Numbered from the stretch's first letter, positions 8,435-17,393 are shown. The stretch: 64,000 bases of DNA from an uncultured Eubacteriales bacterium (GCA_934436505.1 CAKSAP010000001.1:186001-250000); one strand, 5' to 3'. The notes: generated by a model from the letters alone, not told the origin. Program-made: numbers and translations.

Positions 8435-8965
8435 ATGAACATTACCATCATCGGCAGAAAATGCACACCGAGAGAATCCTTCAAAGAAAGGGCTGAGTTA
8501 AAGCTTAGCAAGGTTGAGAAATTTTTCGGACCTGACGCAAACGCTAAGGTAACGGCAACGGTTGAAAAAAACATCAAAATTGTTGAGATTACGCTGACTA
8601 AAGGCGGATATATATTCAGAGCACAGGAACGTTCACAGGATCTTGAGGATGCGCTTGACACTTGCGTAGAGTCGCTTATCAGACAGATCAGAAAAAATAA
8701 GACGAAGCTCGAAAAGAAGATTCATGAGACATCATTTGACGAGGTTTTCAACAACGCAGACGACGAGGAAACGGAATTTGACATTGTAAGAACAAAGAAT
8801 GTTATCCTCAAACCCGAAACGGTTGACGAAGCTGTTTTGCAGATGAATATGCTCGGACATCAGTTCTATATGTTCCGCAACTCCGAAAGCGACGACATAA
8901 ACGTCGTTTACAAGAGAAAGGACGGCGGCTACGGACTTATCGAGCCGACGGAGGAATGGGCATAA
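8435..8965 (+). CDS. hpf: Long ribosome hibernation-promoting factor
   Basis: 176-residue long-form HPF. The N-terminal domain (residues 1-100) begins MNITIIGRKCTPRESFKERAE and ends in the typical charged helix with many Lys. A short acidic linker follows, then the C-terminal dimerisation domain (about 118-176) with IVRTKNVILKPETVDEAVLQM and HQFYMFRNSES. The long form pairs two 70S ribosomes into inactive 100S particles in stationary phase. The ribosome-binding site AGGGG is 8 bases before ATG. It is monocistronic, with its own promoter and terminator. Confidence 0.96.
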   Translation: MNITIIGRKCTPRESFKERAELKLSKVEKFFGPDANAKVTATVEKNIKIVEITLTKGGYIFRAQERSQDLEDALDTCVESLIRQIRKNKTKLEKKIHETSFDEVFNNADDEETEFDIVRTKNVILKPETVDEAVLQMNMLGHQFYMFRNSESDDINVVYKRKDGGYGLIEPTEEWA

Positions 8966-8996
8966 GGCTTTAATAAAACAATAAAGGCATAATAAC

Positions 8997-9030
8997 AGCG
9001 GTGGCAGAGAAATCTGTCACCGCTTCTTGC
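8997..9030 (+). terminator. Terminator after hpf
   Basis: Twelve-base-pair stem AGCGGTGGCAGA/TCTGTCACCGCT (one G-U) with GAAA tetraloop. The T tract is weak (TTCTTGC). Confidence 0.7.
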
Positions 9031-9047
9031 TGTGTAAATTTAATTGT

Positions 9048-10205
9048 TTAAGCGTAAATTGCCTTGTCGATATAGAACATATCGAACGCATCTACGGTCG
9101 AGTCCTCGTTTATATCCGCACAAGCCGCCTGAGCAGAGGTCAGCTCGCCCTTGCCCGAAAGGTAAATCGAAACAAGCGTGAGGTCGGATATGCCGACGTT
9201 TCCGTCGCCGTCCGTGTCGCCGATAAGAAGCGAGGTAAACGGGATATTGTTGGCTTTAGCGTAGCTCTCCGTCGGAGTGCCGGCTTTCGCATAAATCGTG
9301 AGCGCCGTGCTGCCTAAATCTCCGAATTCCAATTTGGCTTCGCTCAACACCACAAGCTCTTCGAGCGAGGTGCAGCTGTTAAAGGAGCTTATTGTTACCG
9401 AGGTCACAGAGGACGGAACGGTAACCTTTTTAAGTCCGGAGCATTTGTAAAACGCAAACTCGTCAACAATTTCAACGCCCTTGGGTATTGTAATCTCGGT
9501 CAAAGCGGTACATTCCATAAATGCGGCTCTGTCAATGCTTTTAATGCTGCTCGGAAGTGAAATGCTTGTAAGATTTTTACAGCCTACAAAAGCGCCGATT
9601 CCGATTTCGGTAACGCCCAGAGGGATTTTCAACGTCTCAATCGGAGCCATGTAAAAGGCGTAGTTGGAGATTTTCTTAACGCTGCTCGGAATTTCAACGT
9701 TTTTAAGCGGCTTTCCGTTCAAATAGAATTCGCTTGCAAAGCAAAACGGGTTTGCATCTTGGTCGCCGAATTTGATTTCACACCAAACGGCAAGATTTTC
9801 AATATTTATCCTTTTAAGGCTCGGACACTCCGAAAAAGCACCCTCGCCGATTTCCTTAACGCTCTGCGGAATGGTAACGGTTTCGAGTGACGGATTTTTT
9901 TTGAAGCATTGTGCGCCGATAGAGGTTATTGTGTCGGGAATGACGACGTTTGTAAGATTGTCGCACAAGCCGCAGGAATATACGCCCAGCACCGTTACGG
10001 GTAAGCCACGGAACTCCGAGGGGATAATCAAATCTGTGTCTGTTCCGTCGTAGCTCAAAAGCTCATAGGTGCCGTCGTCAAGCAGGCGGTACGAATAGTC
10101 GCCGTCGATTATAGTTTCATTTTCAGCAAAGGCTGTTATTCCGCCGAGATTGATAACGGAAAAAATCAAAACAAGCGAAAGAATAACAGAAAGTGTTTTT
10201 TTCAT
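9048..10205 (-). CDS. Secreted leucine-rich-repeat protein with C-terminal dockerin
   Basis: 385-residue secreted protein. A signal peptide (residues 1-27, ending ITAFA) is followed by BspA-like leucine-rich repeats of about 23 residues, recurring as a VTIPxSVxxIGxxAFxxCxSL pattern from about 70 to 310. The C-terminus (about 325-385) is a type I dockerin with two calcium-loop halves, DTDGDGNVGISDL and DINEDSTVDAFDM. Dockerins plug into cohesins on scaffoldin proteins, so this binding module may be displayed on a cellulosome-like complex. No cohesin or scaffoldin is in the window. It is a single-gene unit with a near-consensus promoter. Confidence 0.9.
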   Translation of the reverse strand: MKKTLSVILSLVLIFSVINLGGITAFAENETIIDGDYSYRLLDDGTYELLSYDGTDTDLIIPSEFRGLPVTVLGVYSCGLCDNLTNVVIPDTITSIGAQCFKKNPSLETVTIPQSVKEIGEGAFSECPSLKRINIENLAVWCEIKFGDQDANPFCFASEFYLNGKPLKNVEIPSSVKKISNYAFYMAPIETLKIPLGVTEIGIGAFVGCKNLTSISLPSSIKSIDRAAFMECTALTEITIPKGVEIVDEFAFYKCSGLKKVTVPSSVTSVTISSFNSCTSLEELVVLSEAKLEFGDLGSTALTIYAKAGTPTESYAKANNIPFTSLLIGDTDGDGNVGISDLTLVSIYLSGKGELTSAQAACADINEDSTVDAFDMFYIDKAIYA

Positions 10206-10250
10206 ATTTACCTCTTTTCAAAATCAGATAATCAACATTTCGTTATAAAT

Positions 10251-10279
10251 AGTATACTATTTCGAAAAATTTTCGTCAA
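10251..10279 (-). promoter_or_regulatory. Promoter for the LRR-dockerin gene
   Basis: Minus strand TTGACG, 17-base spacer, TATACT. The -10 sits in the palindromic stretch AAATAGTATACTATTT. Confidence 0.75.
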
Positions 10280-10324
10280 TGTATAAATTGTTAATTTTAA
10301 CCATATACAAGGCTTGAAAATTGT

Positions 10325-10358
10325 AAAAAAATACCACGATAGAATTTCTACCGTGGTA
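10325..10358 (-). terminator. Terminator after pnp
   Basis: Twelve-base-pair stem TACCACGGTAGA/TCTATCGTGGTA (one G-U) followed on the minus strand by seven T. Confidence 0.9.
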
Positions 10359-10371
10359 CTTGCATTAAAGA

Positions 10372-12558
10372 TTATTTTCTGCGGAAGTTAGCTCTTCTGC
10401 CTTCTCTTCTCTGCGGTCTTTCATTGAGGTCGTTTTCGGGGGTAAGTCCCTCAACCTCGATAAGAGCCTCACGGCGTGAGAAGTTAAGTCTGCCCTGCTC
10501 GTCCTTCGGAAGAACCTTTACGATGATTTCGTCGCCTACATTGACTACGTCCTCAACCTTTTCTGTTCTCTTAACGTCAAGGTGGCTGATGTGTACCATA
10601 CCCTCAACACCGGGAACGATTTCAACAAATGCGCCGAAGCTCATAAGACGAGTAACAACGCCCTTGTAGATTGCGCCTACCTCGGGACCGTTTGCGATTG
10701 TCTCAACAATGAAGATAGCCTTCTTTGCATTGTCAAGGTCAATAGCGGAAACAAATACCTGTCCTTCTTCGTTAACGTCAACCTTACAGTCGCACTCTGC
10801 GCAGATTTTCTGAATAACCTTGCCCTGCTTACCGATAACCTCGCCAATCTTTTCGGGGTCAATCTTTGTTGTAAGCATCTTCGGAGCCCACTTTGAAAGC
10901 TCTGCTCTCGGCTCTGAAATAACGGGAAGCATAATATCGTCAAGTATATAATCTCTTGCCTTGTGAGTCTTTGCGAAAGCCTCTTTGATGATTTCGGGAG
11001 TAAGACCGTGAACCTTGAGGTCCATCTGAATAGCTGTGATACCCTTCTTAGTACCTGCAACCTTGAAGTCCATATCGCCGTAGAAATCTTCAAGTCCCTG
11101 AATGTCAACCATTGTCATAAAGTCGCCGTAAACGCCCTCGTCGCCTGTGATAAGACCGCAGGAAATACCTGCAACGGGTGCTTTAATCGGAACGCCTGCT
11201 GCCATAAGTGCAAGAGTCGAGCCGCAGATTGAGCCCTGTGAGGTCGAGCCGTTTGAAGAAAGAACTTCTGAAACAACACGGATAGCATAGGGGAACTCCT
11301 CAACTGACGGAAGAACGGGAACAAGAGCCTTTTCAGCAAGAGCACCGTGTCCGATTTCTCTTCTGCCCGGACCTCTTGACGGCTTTGTTTCGCCAACCGA
11401 GTATGAGGGGAAGTTGTAGTGGTGGATATATCTCTTTTCCTTCTGCTCGTCAAGTCCGTCAAGCTGCTGAGCGTCGCTTATCGGGCCGAGCGTCGCAACT
11501 GAAAGCACCTGAGTTTGACCTCTTGTGAACATACCTGAGCCGTGAGCTCTTGCAAGGAGGTCGATTTCAGCGTTAAGCGGACGAATTTCGTCAATGCCTC
11601 TGCCGTCAACTCTCTTGTGCTCATCCTTGAGCCATGAACGAACAACGTGCTTCTGAACAAGATACATAATCTCGTCAAGCTTAGCTTCGTTGCCCTCAAA
11701 CTTCTCGTCGAACTTCTCATGAACAGCTGCGTAAATCGGAAGAAGAGCCTCATCACGAACAAGCTTGTCGTCTGTATCAAGAGCCTTCTTGACATCTTCA
11801 ATGCAGAAGTCCTCGATTTCCTTGAAAATAACGGGATCGGGGTCTGAAGATTCATAAGCGAACTTGGGCTTACCTACCTCGTCAACGATACCCTGAATGA
11901 ATTTAACGATTTTTTTGTTTTCCTCGTGACCTGCCATAATGCAATCGAACATAAGGTCGTCGGAAATTTCGTTACCGCCTGCCTCGATCATAGCAACAAG
12001 GTCAGCTGTTGAAGCAACGGTAAGGTTGAGGTCAGTCTTTGCTCTCTGCTCGAGAGTGGGGTTGATAACGATTTCGCCGTCAACAAGACCGACATTTACG
12101 CCTGAAATGGGACCGTCCCACGGAATATCAGAAATTGCGATAGCTGCCGAAACGCCGATCATAGCTGCGATTTCGGGGCTGCAATCGGGGTCAACCGACA
12201 TAACGGTTGCAACAACTGTGCAGTCATTGCGGAGATCCTTCGGGAAAAGGGGGCGGATAGGTCTGTCGATACATCTTGAAGTAAGAACAGCCTTTTCGCT
12301 TGCCTTACCCTCTCTTCTCTGGAAAGAGCCGGGGATTCTGCCTACCGAGTACATCTTCTCCTCGTAGTCAACTGAAAGCGGGAAGAAGTCAACGCCCTCA
12401 CGGGGCTTAGCTGAAGCGGTAACTGTGCAAAGTACGTTTGTGTCGCCGTAACGAACCATAACAGCCGCATTTGCAAGTCCTGCCATTTTGCCGGTTTCGA
12501 TTGAAAGCTTTCTGCCGGCAAGTTCGGTTTCCCAAACCTTAAAGTTTTTGAAAAACAT
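10372..12558 (-). CDS. pnp: Polynucleotide phosphorylase
   Basis: 728-residue 3'-5' phosphorolytic exoribonuclease of the RNA degradation machinery. Order: first RNase PH-like domain (about 10-140), all-alpha linker, second catalytic PH domain (about 325-550, with RGQTQVLSVATLG and SNGSTSQGSICGS), KH domain (KIGEVIGKQGKVIQKI, around 560-610) and S1 domain (GAIYKGVVTRLMSFGAFVEIVPGVEGMVHIS, around 625-695). It ends in an Arg-rich tail. It lies downstream of rpsO on the same strand, the classic rpsO-pnp order, with a long imperfect hairpin in the leader that suits known PNPase autoregulation. Confidence 0.97.
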   Translation of the reverse strand: MFFKNFKVWETELAGRKLSIETGKMAGLANAAVMVRYGDTNVLCTVTASAKPREGVDFFPLSVDYEEKMYSVGRIPGSFQRREGKASEKAVLTSRCIDRPIRPLFPKDLRNDCTVVATVMSVDPDCSPEIAAMIGVSAAIAISDIPWDGPISGVNVGLVDGEIVINPTLEQRAKTDLNLTVASTADLVAMIEAGGNEISDDLMFDCIMAGHEENKKIVKFIQGIVDEVGKPKFAYESSDPDPVIFKEIEDFCIEDVKKALDTDDKLVRDEALLPIYAAVHEKFDEKFEGNEAKLDEIMYLVQKHVVRSWLKDEHKRVDGRGIDEIRPLNAEIDLLARAHGSGMFTRGQTQVLSVATLGPISDAQQLDGLDEQKEKRYIHHYNFPSYSVGETKPSRGPGRREIGHGALAEKALVPVLPSVEEFPYAIRVVSEVLSSNGSTSQGSICGSTLALMAAGVPIKAPVAGISCGLITGDEGVYGDFMTMVDIQGLEDFYGDMDFKVAGTKKGITAIQMDLKVHGLTPEIIKEAFAKTHKARDYILDDIMLPVISEPRAELSKWAPKMLTTKIDPEKIGEVIGKQGKVIQKICAECDCKVDVNEEGQVFVSAIDLDNAKKAIFIVETIANGPEVGAIYKGVVTRLMSFGAFVEIVPGVEGMVHISHLDVKRTEKVEDVVNVGDEIIVKVLPKDEQGRLNFSRREALIEVEGLTPENDLNERPQRREGRRANFRRK

Positions 12559-12586
12559 GATTTTTAACCTCTCTTTTTATTTTTTT

Positions 12587-12669
12587 CAAGGCTTAAATCT
12601 GTTTAGCAATAAACACAACATTTGGTATCAAATGCTCTGTTTACCGCTAAATGCAAGGATTTAGCCTTG
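12587..12669 (-). promoter_or_regulatory. Long imperfect hairpin in the pnp leader
   Basis: On the minus-strand RNA, CAAGGCTAAATC pairs with GATTTAAGCCTTG across the whole 83-base element. Inside this, ATTTAGC/GCTAAA, TAAACA/TGTTTA and a terminal CATTTG-ATAC-CAAATG hairpin stack with small internal loops. In E. coli a long stem in the rpsO-pnp interval is cut by RNase III and lets PNPase control its own mRNA. The position here is equivalent; the same function is inferred. Confidence 0.6.
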
Positions 12670-12697
12670 ATAATTCACTTCTCTTAAAAGCAATTCA

Positions 12698-12722
12698 AGG
12701 CAAGCAGAAAGCCTGCTTGCCT
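12698..12722 (-). terminator. Hairpin after rpsO
   Basis: Ten-base-pair stem AGGCAAGCAG/CTGCTTGCCT, loop of 5, followed by TGAATTGCTTTT on the minus strand. Probably a partial terminator allowing some read-through into pnp. Confidence 0.65.
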
Positions 12723-12732
12723 CAAAAGTGTC

Positions 12733-12996
12733 TTATTTACGAAGACCAAGCTTCTTAACGATAGCACGGTATCTTTCGATATCGACTTTCTGAAGGTAAG
12801 CAAGAAGGTTTCTTCTGTGACCTACCATTTTGTGAAGGCCTCTTCTTGAGTGATGGTCCTTCTGGTTTGTTCTGAGATGCTCTGTAAGATCCTGAATTCT
12901 CTTTGTAAGAACAGCGATCTGAACCTCGGGAGAACCTGTGTCGCCCTCATGGATAGCATACTCAGCCATAATAGCCTGCTTCTCTGCCTGTGTCAT
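12733..12996 (-). CDS. rpsO: Ribosomal protein S15
   Basis: 87-residue small-subunit protein that binds 16S rRNA at the central domain junction. Typical signatures are GDTGSPEVQIAVLTKRI, LTEHL, KDHHSRRGLHKMVGHRRNLLAYL and the KKLGLRK end. The frame is open further upstream, but ATG at 12996 (MTQAEKQ) is preceded by GAGGTG at good spacing and gives the normal length. A near-perfect sigma-A promoter lies about 110 bases upstream, leaving a leader long enough for S15 autoregulation. Confidence 0.97.
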   Translation of the reverse strand: MTQAEKQAIMAEYAIHEGDTGSPEVQIAVLTKRIQDLTEHLRTNQKDHHSRRGLHKMVGHRRNLLAYLQKVDIERYRAIVKKLGLRK

Positions 12997-13106
12997 TTGT
13001 TTCACCTCATTAAAATTTATTTTGCCCCGCACACCACAGGATAAGGTCAGGTGAACACTTGAAAAACAAGTTTACGCCATATTCCGTGATGCCGAAATGC
13101 TTGAAT

Positions 13107-13135
13107 ATTATATACCCCTTTTATATTTTTGTCAA
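13107..13135 (-). promoter_or_regulatory. Consensus promoter of rpsO-pnp
   Basis: Perfect minus-strand TTGACA, 17-base spacer, TATAAT. The expected transcript start is near 13100, giving a leader of about 104 bases containing ACTTG-TTTTT-CAAGT and a CACC...GGTG pairing. Confidence 0.92.
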
Positions 13136-13152
13136 GGAAATTTCGCTTGATA

Positions 13153-13578
13153 TTACGGAGTGGGCGCAGTATCGCCGTCGGTTGAAGCGTTTGTGCTTTC
13201 TGCATTGCTGTCAACGGGAGCCGAGCCATAATAACGTGGGCCGTTGTCCGAAGAAGCATTGCTTAGCGTGACGGCGGACGGAGTAACAGATTTCTTTTTA
13301 GGTTTAGAAGTGTTGGCAAGCTGTAAAAGGAAATAGGAAAACGCCAACAATCCGATTATGATTAAAAGAAAACTAAACATATCTTGTATTGTGTAGCTTA
13401 AAACGCTAATATTATTGGCTGCCGATGCGGTTGCGTTTTGTATATCGGTGTATGCGTCTCCACCGTACGTCTTAAAGTCAACACAGTCTCCTCCGTAAAA
13501 ACCGTCGTAACAATAAATTCCGAGCAAAAAGGATATAACGCTTGAAATCATGCCTAAAATTGATGCTGCTTTTTTCAT
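13153..13578 (-). CDS. Small two-span membrane protein of unknown function
   Basis: 141 residues. I do not recognise the family. Hydrophobic segments at about 5-23 (ILGMISSVISFLLGIYCY) and 66-87 (FSFLLIIIGLLAFSYFLL) flank a roughly 40-residue loop containing two Cys. The tail is Ser/Asn/Thr-rich, ends TAPTP and looks disordered. The longer frame starts 45 bases upstream, but ATG at 13578 has a strong AGGAGG and begins MKKAAS. It has its own consensus-like promoter and is divergent from glycogen phosphorylase. Nothing in the neighbourhood points to a role. Confidence 0.65.
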   Translation of the reverse strand: MKKAASILGMISSVISFLLGIYCYDGFYGGDCVDFKTYGGDAYTDIQNATASAANNISVLSYTIQDMFSFLLIIIGLLAFSYFLLQLANTSKPKKKSVTPSAVTLSNASSDNGPRYYGSAPVDSNAESTNASTDGDTAPTP

Positions 13579-13636
13579 AAAAATCCTCCTAAAACAAAAA
13601 AACAACAATAAATGCGTTTGCAAATATTGTAGTTTT

Positions 13637-13665
13637 ATTATATATTAATAAATTTTCCGAGTCAA
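13637..13665 (-). promoter_or_regulatory. Promoter of the two-span membrane protein gene
   Basis: Minus strand TTGACT, 17-base spacer, TATAAT, 59 bases before the start codon. Confidence 0.8.
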
Positions 13666-13762
13666 CCGAGAATTCTCCGCCGACAAGTTAAAGACAAATT
13701 GTTTAATATGGCTTTTATTTTTAGTTAAATAGCCGAAATTTATTATTTTGCCGAACGCACGG

Positions 13763-13789
13763 TTGAATTTGCATTAAAAATAGTATAAT
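13763..13789 (+). promoter_or_regulatory. Probable promoter of glycogen phosphorylase
   Basis: TTGAAT (13763-13768) and TATAAT (13784-13789), with a short 15-base spacer. An overlapping TAATAT would restore a 17-base spacer. Confidence 0.5.
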
Positions 13790-13832
13790 ATATAGGCGTT
13801 AAATTTTGTTTATTAACTTTTGGAGGCATATA

Positions 13833-16349
13833 ATGAACTATTCGCTTACTAAAAAGAAGGCAAAAGAGCTTGTTGAGGCAAAGCTCTCGCACTTCATGGG
13901 AGTTTCTCCCGAGGAAGCAACGGACGAACAATACTACAAGGCTATCGCTCTTATCGTTCGTGATATGATGAGCGCAGGCAGAGCCGACTTTACGGCGGAT
14001 GCGGAGAAAAAGGGCACAAAAAGAGTTTATTATCTCTGCATGGAGTTCCTCATGGGTCGTTCGCTTAAAAACAATCTTTACAACCTCAATCTTACGGAGG
14101 TTTTTGAAAGCGTTTTGAGCGATTACGGCGTAAAGCTCGACAATATATATGAATGTGAGCCCGACGCAGGTCTCGGCAACGGCGGACTCGGCAGACTTGC
14201 CGCTTGCTATCTTGACGGTCTTGCAACGCAGGGATATCCGGCAAGAGGCTACTCAATCCTCTATGAAGCAGGCATTTTCAAGCAGAAGCTTGTTGACGGC
14301 TGGCAGACGGAGCTTCCCGATTTCTGGCTTCCCGGCGGAGAGGTTTGGCTTGTTCCCCACGAGGAGAGCGCACTTGAGGTTCGCTTTGACGGCGAGGTTG
14401 TCGATTCCTGGGAAAATCAGTTCCACCACGTTGAAATTGTAAACTACAACCCCGTTAAGGCTGTGCCTTATGATATGTATGTTTCGGGTAAGGACGGCAA
14501 GGGTATTTCCGTGCTTCGTCTTTGGGCTGCCAAAGCACCTGCTCTTGATATGACGCTTTTCAATCAGGGCGATTACATGAGAGCTATGGAAAGAAATGCT
14601 ATGGCAGAGGTTATTTCAAAGGTTCTCTATCCCGCAGACAATCATCCCGAGGGCAAGTCATTGAGACTTCGTCAGCAGTATTTCTTGGTATCCGCTTCAA
14701 TTCAGGATATTGTTCACAAGCATCTTCGCACCTACGGAACACTTGACAATCTTCCCGAAAAGGTTGCTATTCATATCAACGATACTCATCCGACGCTTGC
14801 AATCCCCGAGCTTATGAGAATTATGCTTGACGAATGCGGCTACGGCTGGGATGACGCTTGGAATATTGTTACAAAGACGGTTGCATACACAAACCATACC
14901 GTTATGAAAGAGGCTCTTGAGTGCTGGCCCGAGGACCTTTATAAACGCCTTATGCCGAGAATTTGGCAGATTACAAAGGAAATTGACAACCGTTTCAGAA
15001 ACTTTGTATGGCAGGCAACAAACAACGCAGATCAGGTTGAGAGAATGGCAATTATGTCAAACGGCGTAGTCAGAATGGCTAACCTTTGCGTTGTCGGCTC
15101 TCATTCGGTAAACGGTGTTTCGGCACTTCACTCCGAAATTCTTAAAGAAACCGTGTTCAGCGATTTCTATGCGCTCACACCGAGCAAGTTTAAGAATGTT
15201 ACAAACGGTATTGCTCACAGACGTTGGCTCTGTCAGTCAAATCCGAGACTTACCGAATATGCACAGTCGCTTATCGGAGACGGCTTTGTTAAAAATGCCG
15301 AAGAGCTTAGCAATTTGCGTAAGTTCACAGACGATAAAAAGGTGCTTGCGAAAATCGGCGAGATAAAGCACGATAACAAACAGCAGTTTGCGGCTTACGT
15401 TAAGAAAACGACAGGCGTTGAGCTTGACCCCGATTCGATTTTTGACGTTCAGGTTAAGCGTTTGCATGAGTATAAGAGGCAGAATCTCAATGCGTTGAAT
15501 ATACTTGCGGATTATCTTGAAATCAAGGATAATCCCGACGGCGAGTTCACACCGCACACCTATATCTTCGGCGCAAAGGCGGCTTCGGGCTACTTTATGG
15601 CGAAGAAGATAATTTCCTTTATCTGCGCTCTCGGCGACCTTATCAATAACGACCCCGATGTCAAGGGCAGATTAAAGGTTATATATCTTGAAGATTACAA
15701 TGTAACAATGGCTGAAAAGCTTATGCCTGCGGCTGATGTTTCCGAGCAGATTTCTCTTGCAGGAACAGAGGCAAGCGGTACGGGCAATATGAAGCTTATG
15801 ATTAACGGTGCTGTTACACTCGGCACAATGGACGGTGCAAACGTTGAAATTCACGACGCTGTCGGCGAGGATAATATTATTATCTTCGGTATGAGCACAC
15901 CTGAGGTTGACGAGCTTAAACGCCGTGGCTATAATCCGATGAGCTATTATAACAACAATGCGGAAATTAAGCGTGTTGTAGATTATATTTCACAGAACGG
16001 AATTGCAGGCAAGCAGTTCCCTGAAATCGCAAACATTATAAATTGTGATCCCTATATGGTTCTTGCTGATTTTGCCGATTACAGAAGAGCGCAGAAGCAT
16101 ATGATTGAGCTTTATAAGGACAGGGAAAAGTGGAACAGAATGTCGCTTATGAATATCTCCGGTGCAGGCAGATTTGCCGCTGACCGTGCGATTAACGAAT
16201 ACGCAAGAGATATTTGGCACACAAAATCGGCTTTTGAAAAGGAAGAAAATCCCGAAAAGCCCGTAGCGGAAAAAGCTCCTGCTAAAAAGACTGCTGAAAA
16301 GAAAACGGCGGAAAAGAAAGCACCCGCTAAAAAATCAGCGAAGAAATAA
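13833..16349 (+). CDS. glgP: Glycogen/starch phosphorylase with basic C-terminal tail
   Basis: 838-residue GT35 alpha-glucan phosphorylase, releasing glucose 1-phosphate from storage glucan in the cytosol. Signatures are CMEFLMGRSL, DAGLGNGGLGRLAACYLD, the GxxxPxxxxxH region, DVQVKRLHEYKRQNLN, and the pyridoxal-phosphate site EASGTGNMKLMINGAVTLGTMDGANVEI whose Lys binds the cofactor. ATG at 13833 (MNYSLTKKK) has GGAGG 6 bases upstream; the open frame 27 bases earlier lacks one. The usual enzyme ends near IWH; here about 35 further residues follow, made of repeated EKxPAKKTAEKK units rich in Lys, Ala and Pro, like histone-H1 or HU-type tails. The role of this tail is unknown. Confidence 0.96.
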   Translation: MNYSLTKKKAKELVEAKLSHFMGVSPEEATDEQYYKAIALIVRDMMSAGRADFTADAEKKGTKRVYYLCMEFLMGRSLKNNLYNLNLTEVFESVLSDYGVKLDNIYECEPDAGLGNGGLGRLAACYLDGLATQGYPARGYSILYEAGIFKQKLVDGWQTELPDFWLPGGEVWLVPHEESALEVRFDGEVVDSWENQFHHVEIVNYNPVKAVPYDMYVSGKDGKGISVLRLWAAKAPALDMTLFNQGDYMRAMERNAMAEVISKVLYPADNHPEGKSLRLRQQYFLVSASIQDIVHKHLRTYGTLDNLPEKVAIHINDTHPTLAIPELMRIMLDECGYGWDDAWNIVTKTVAYTNHTVMKEALECWPEDLYKRLMPRIWQITKEIDNRFRNFVWQATNNADQVERMAIMSNGVVRMANLCVVGSHSVNGVSALHSEILKETVFSDFYALTPSKFKNVTNGIAHRRWLCQSNPRLTEYAQSLIGDGFVKNAEELSNLRKFTDDKKVLAKIGEIKHDNKQQFAAYVKKTTGVELDPDSIFDVQVKRLHEYKRQNLNALNILADYLEIKDNPDGEFTPHTYIFGAKAASGYFMAKKIISFICALGDLINNDPDVKGRLKVIYLEDYNVTMAEKLMPAADVSEQISLAGTEASGTGNMKLMINGAVTLGTMDGANVEIHDAVGEDNIIIFGMSTPEVDELKRRGYNPMSYYNNNAEIKRVVDYISQNGIAGKQFPEIANIINCDPYMVLADFADYRRAQKHMIELYKDREKWNRMSLMNISGAGRFAADRAINEYARDIWHTKSAFEKEENPEKPVAEKAPAKKTAEKKTAEKKAPAKKSAKK

Positions 16350-16365
16350 TTGAGCTTCAAAACAA

Positions 16366-16401
16366 AAGGCACACTCGGTCGAGTGTGCCTTGATTTTATT
16401 T
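16366..16401 (+). terminator. Terminator after glycogen phosphorylase
   Basis: Eleven-base-pair stem AAGGCACACTC/GAGTGTGCCTT with loop GGTC, then GATTTTATTT. Confidence 0.88.
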
Positions 16402-16421
16402 GTTCGATTGTTATATCTGTT

Positions 16422-17393
16422 TTACACTCTCTCGTAATCTTTTCTTATAAAGATTTTGATAGCGAGCATAACGCCGATAAACATTGAAGTACCGCCGACA
16501 AGAACGTCGGAGAAGAAGTGCGCACCGCATACAATTCGGCTGATTGCGACCGTTCCCGTAAAGATTACAGAAACGAAATAGAAAAGCACCTTGTATTTAA
16601 CCGTGTTGTACTTCTTGAAGAGGTGCGGAAGTGCAAGCAATGCATATGTAGTACCTGCGGCGCAGGTGTGTCCCGACGGGAATGAACGGTATGCGTCCTT
16701 ACCGACCTTGTGACCGTTTACCGAGGGGATATAAAGCGGAGACTTCTCTGTGGGCATTGTGTATTTCTGATACCAGCGATGAAAATTGGTGTGCTGTGTA
16801 TCGCCGAGGAAGTTCATTGTTCTGTATCTCGGACGGCACATAATATTTTTGATTATGTTTACAATTAAGTTTGCAAACGCTGCCGCAAAAATGATTATAA
16901 ACGAATATTTAAGAAGAGCCCTTGCGGTTTTGTCGTCAACCCTTGAAAACGCATTACAAATAAGCTCGCCGAACGCTATCGCAATGAAAACGAAGATAAC
17001 CTTTGCAAATACGGTAGATGTAAAGCCCTCAATATCGGCGTGCCTTTCGGCGTAGCCCACGGTGTCGGTTACCAATATGTACATACAAACGACCGATGCG
17101 ATATTTGATGCTATTGAGCCTAAAATGCGAAGCGGTTTGATTTTACTGCGCTTAGTGTTCGTGTAAATGCAGGCGAACGCAATACTTAAAAACAGATAGA
17201 CGGGACAGGAGCCGATACATTCAAAAACAGCGGCAAAAACGCTGTTTGTGAAATATGCGCCCGTGTCAAGTTTGACGAGAATTTCGCTCACACGCAGGTC
17301 ATAAACCGTAGCGAGTGCAAGCAATGCGCCGAAAACAACAGCAAAAAGGCATACGCCGATGACTGTGTTTCGTTTTGTGTTTGTCTTTTCCAT
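16422..17393 (-). CDS. PAP2-family membrane phosphatase
   Basis: 323-residue polytopic membrane protein with about six hydrophobic spans. The three phosphatase motifs are present: KNIMCRPRYR (KxxxxxxRP), RSFPSGHT, and SRIVCGAHFFSDVLVG (SRxxxxxHxxxD). PAP2 enzymes dephosphorylate lipid phosphates such as phosphatidic acid, phosphatidylglycerol phosphate or undecaprenyl pyrophosphate at the membrane; the substrate cannot be assigned here. ATG at 17393 (MEKTNTKRN) is preferred over GTG at 17402 because the AGGGTGAGG ribosome-binding site overlaps the latter. It is monocistronic, with its own promoter. Confidence 0.88.
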   Translation of the reverse strand: MEKTNTKRNTVIGVCLFAVVFGALLALATVYDLRVSEILVKLDTGAYFTNSVFAAVFECIGSCPVYLFLSIAFACIYTNTKRSKIKPLRILGSIASNIASVVCMYILVTDTVGYAERHADIEGFTSTVFAKVIFVFIAIAFGELICNAFSRVDDKTARALLKYSFIIIFAAAFANLIVNIIKNIMCRPRYRTMNFLGDTQHTNFHRWYQKYTMPTEKSPLYIPSVNGHKVGKDAYRSFPSGHTCAAGTTYALLALPHLFKKYNTVKYKVLFYFVSVIFTGTVAISRIVCGAHFFSDVLVGGTSMFIGVMLAIKIFIRKDYERV

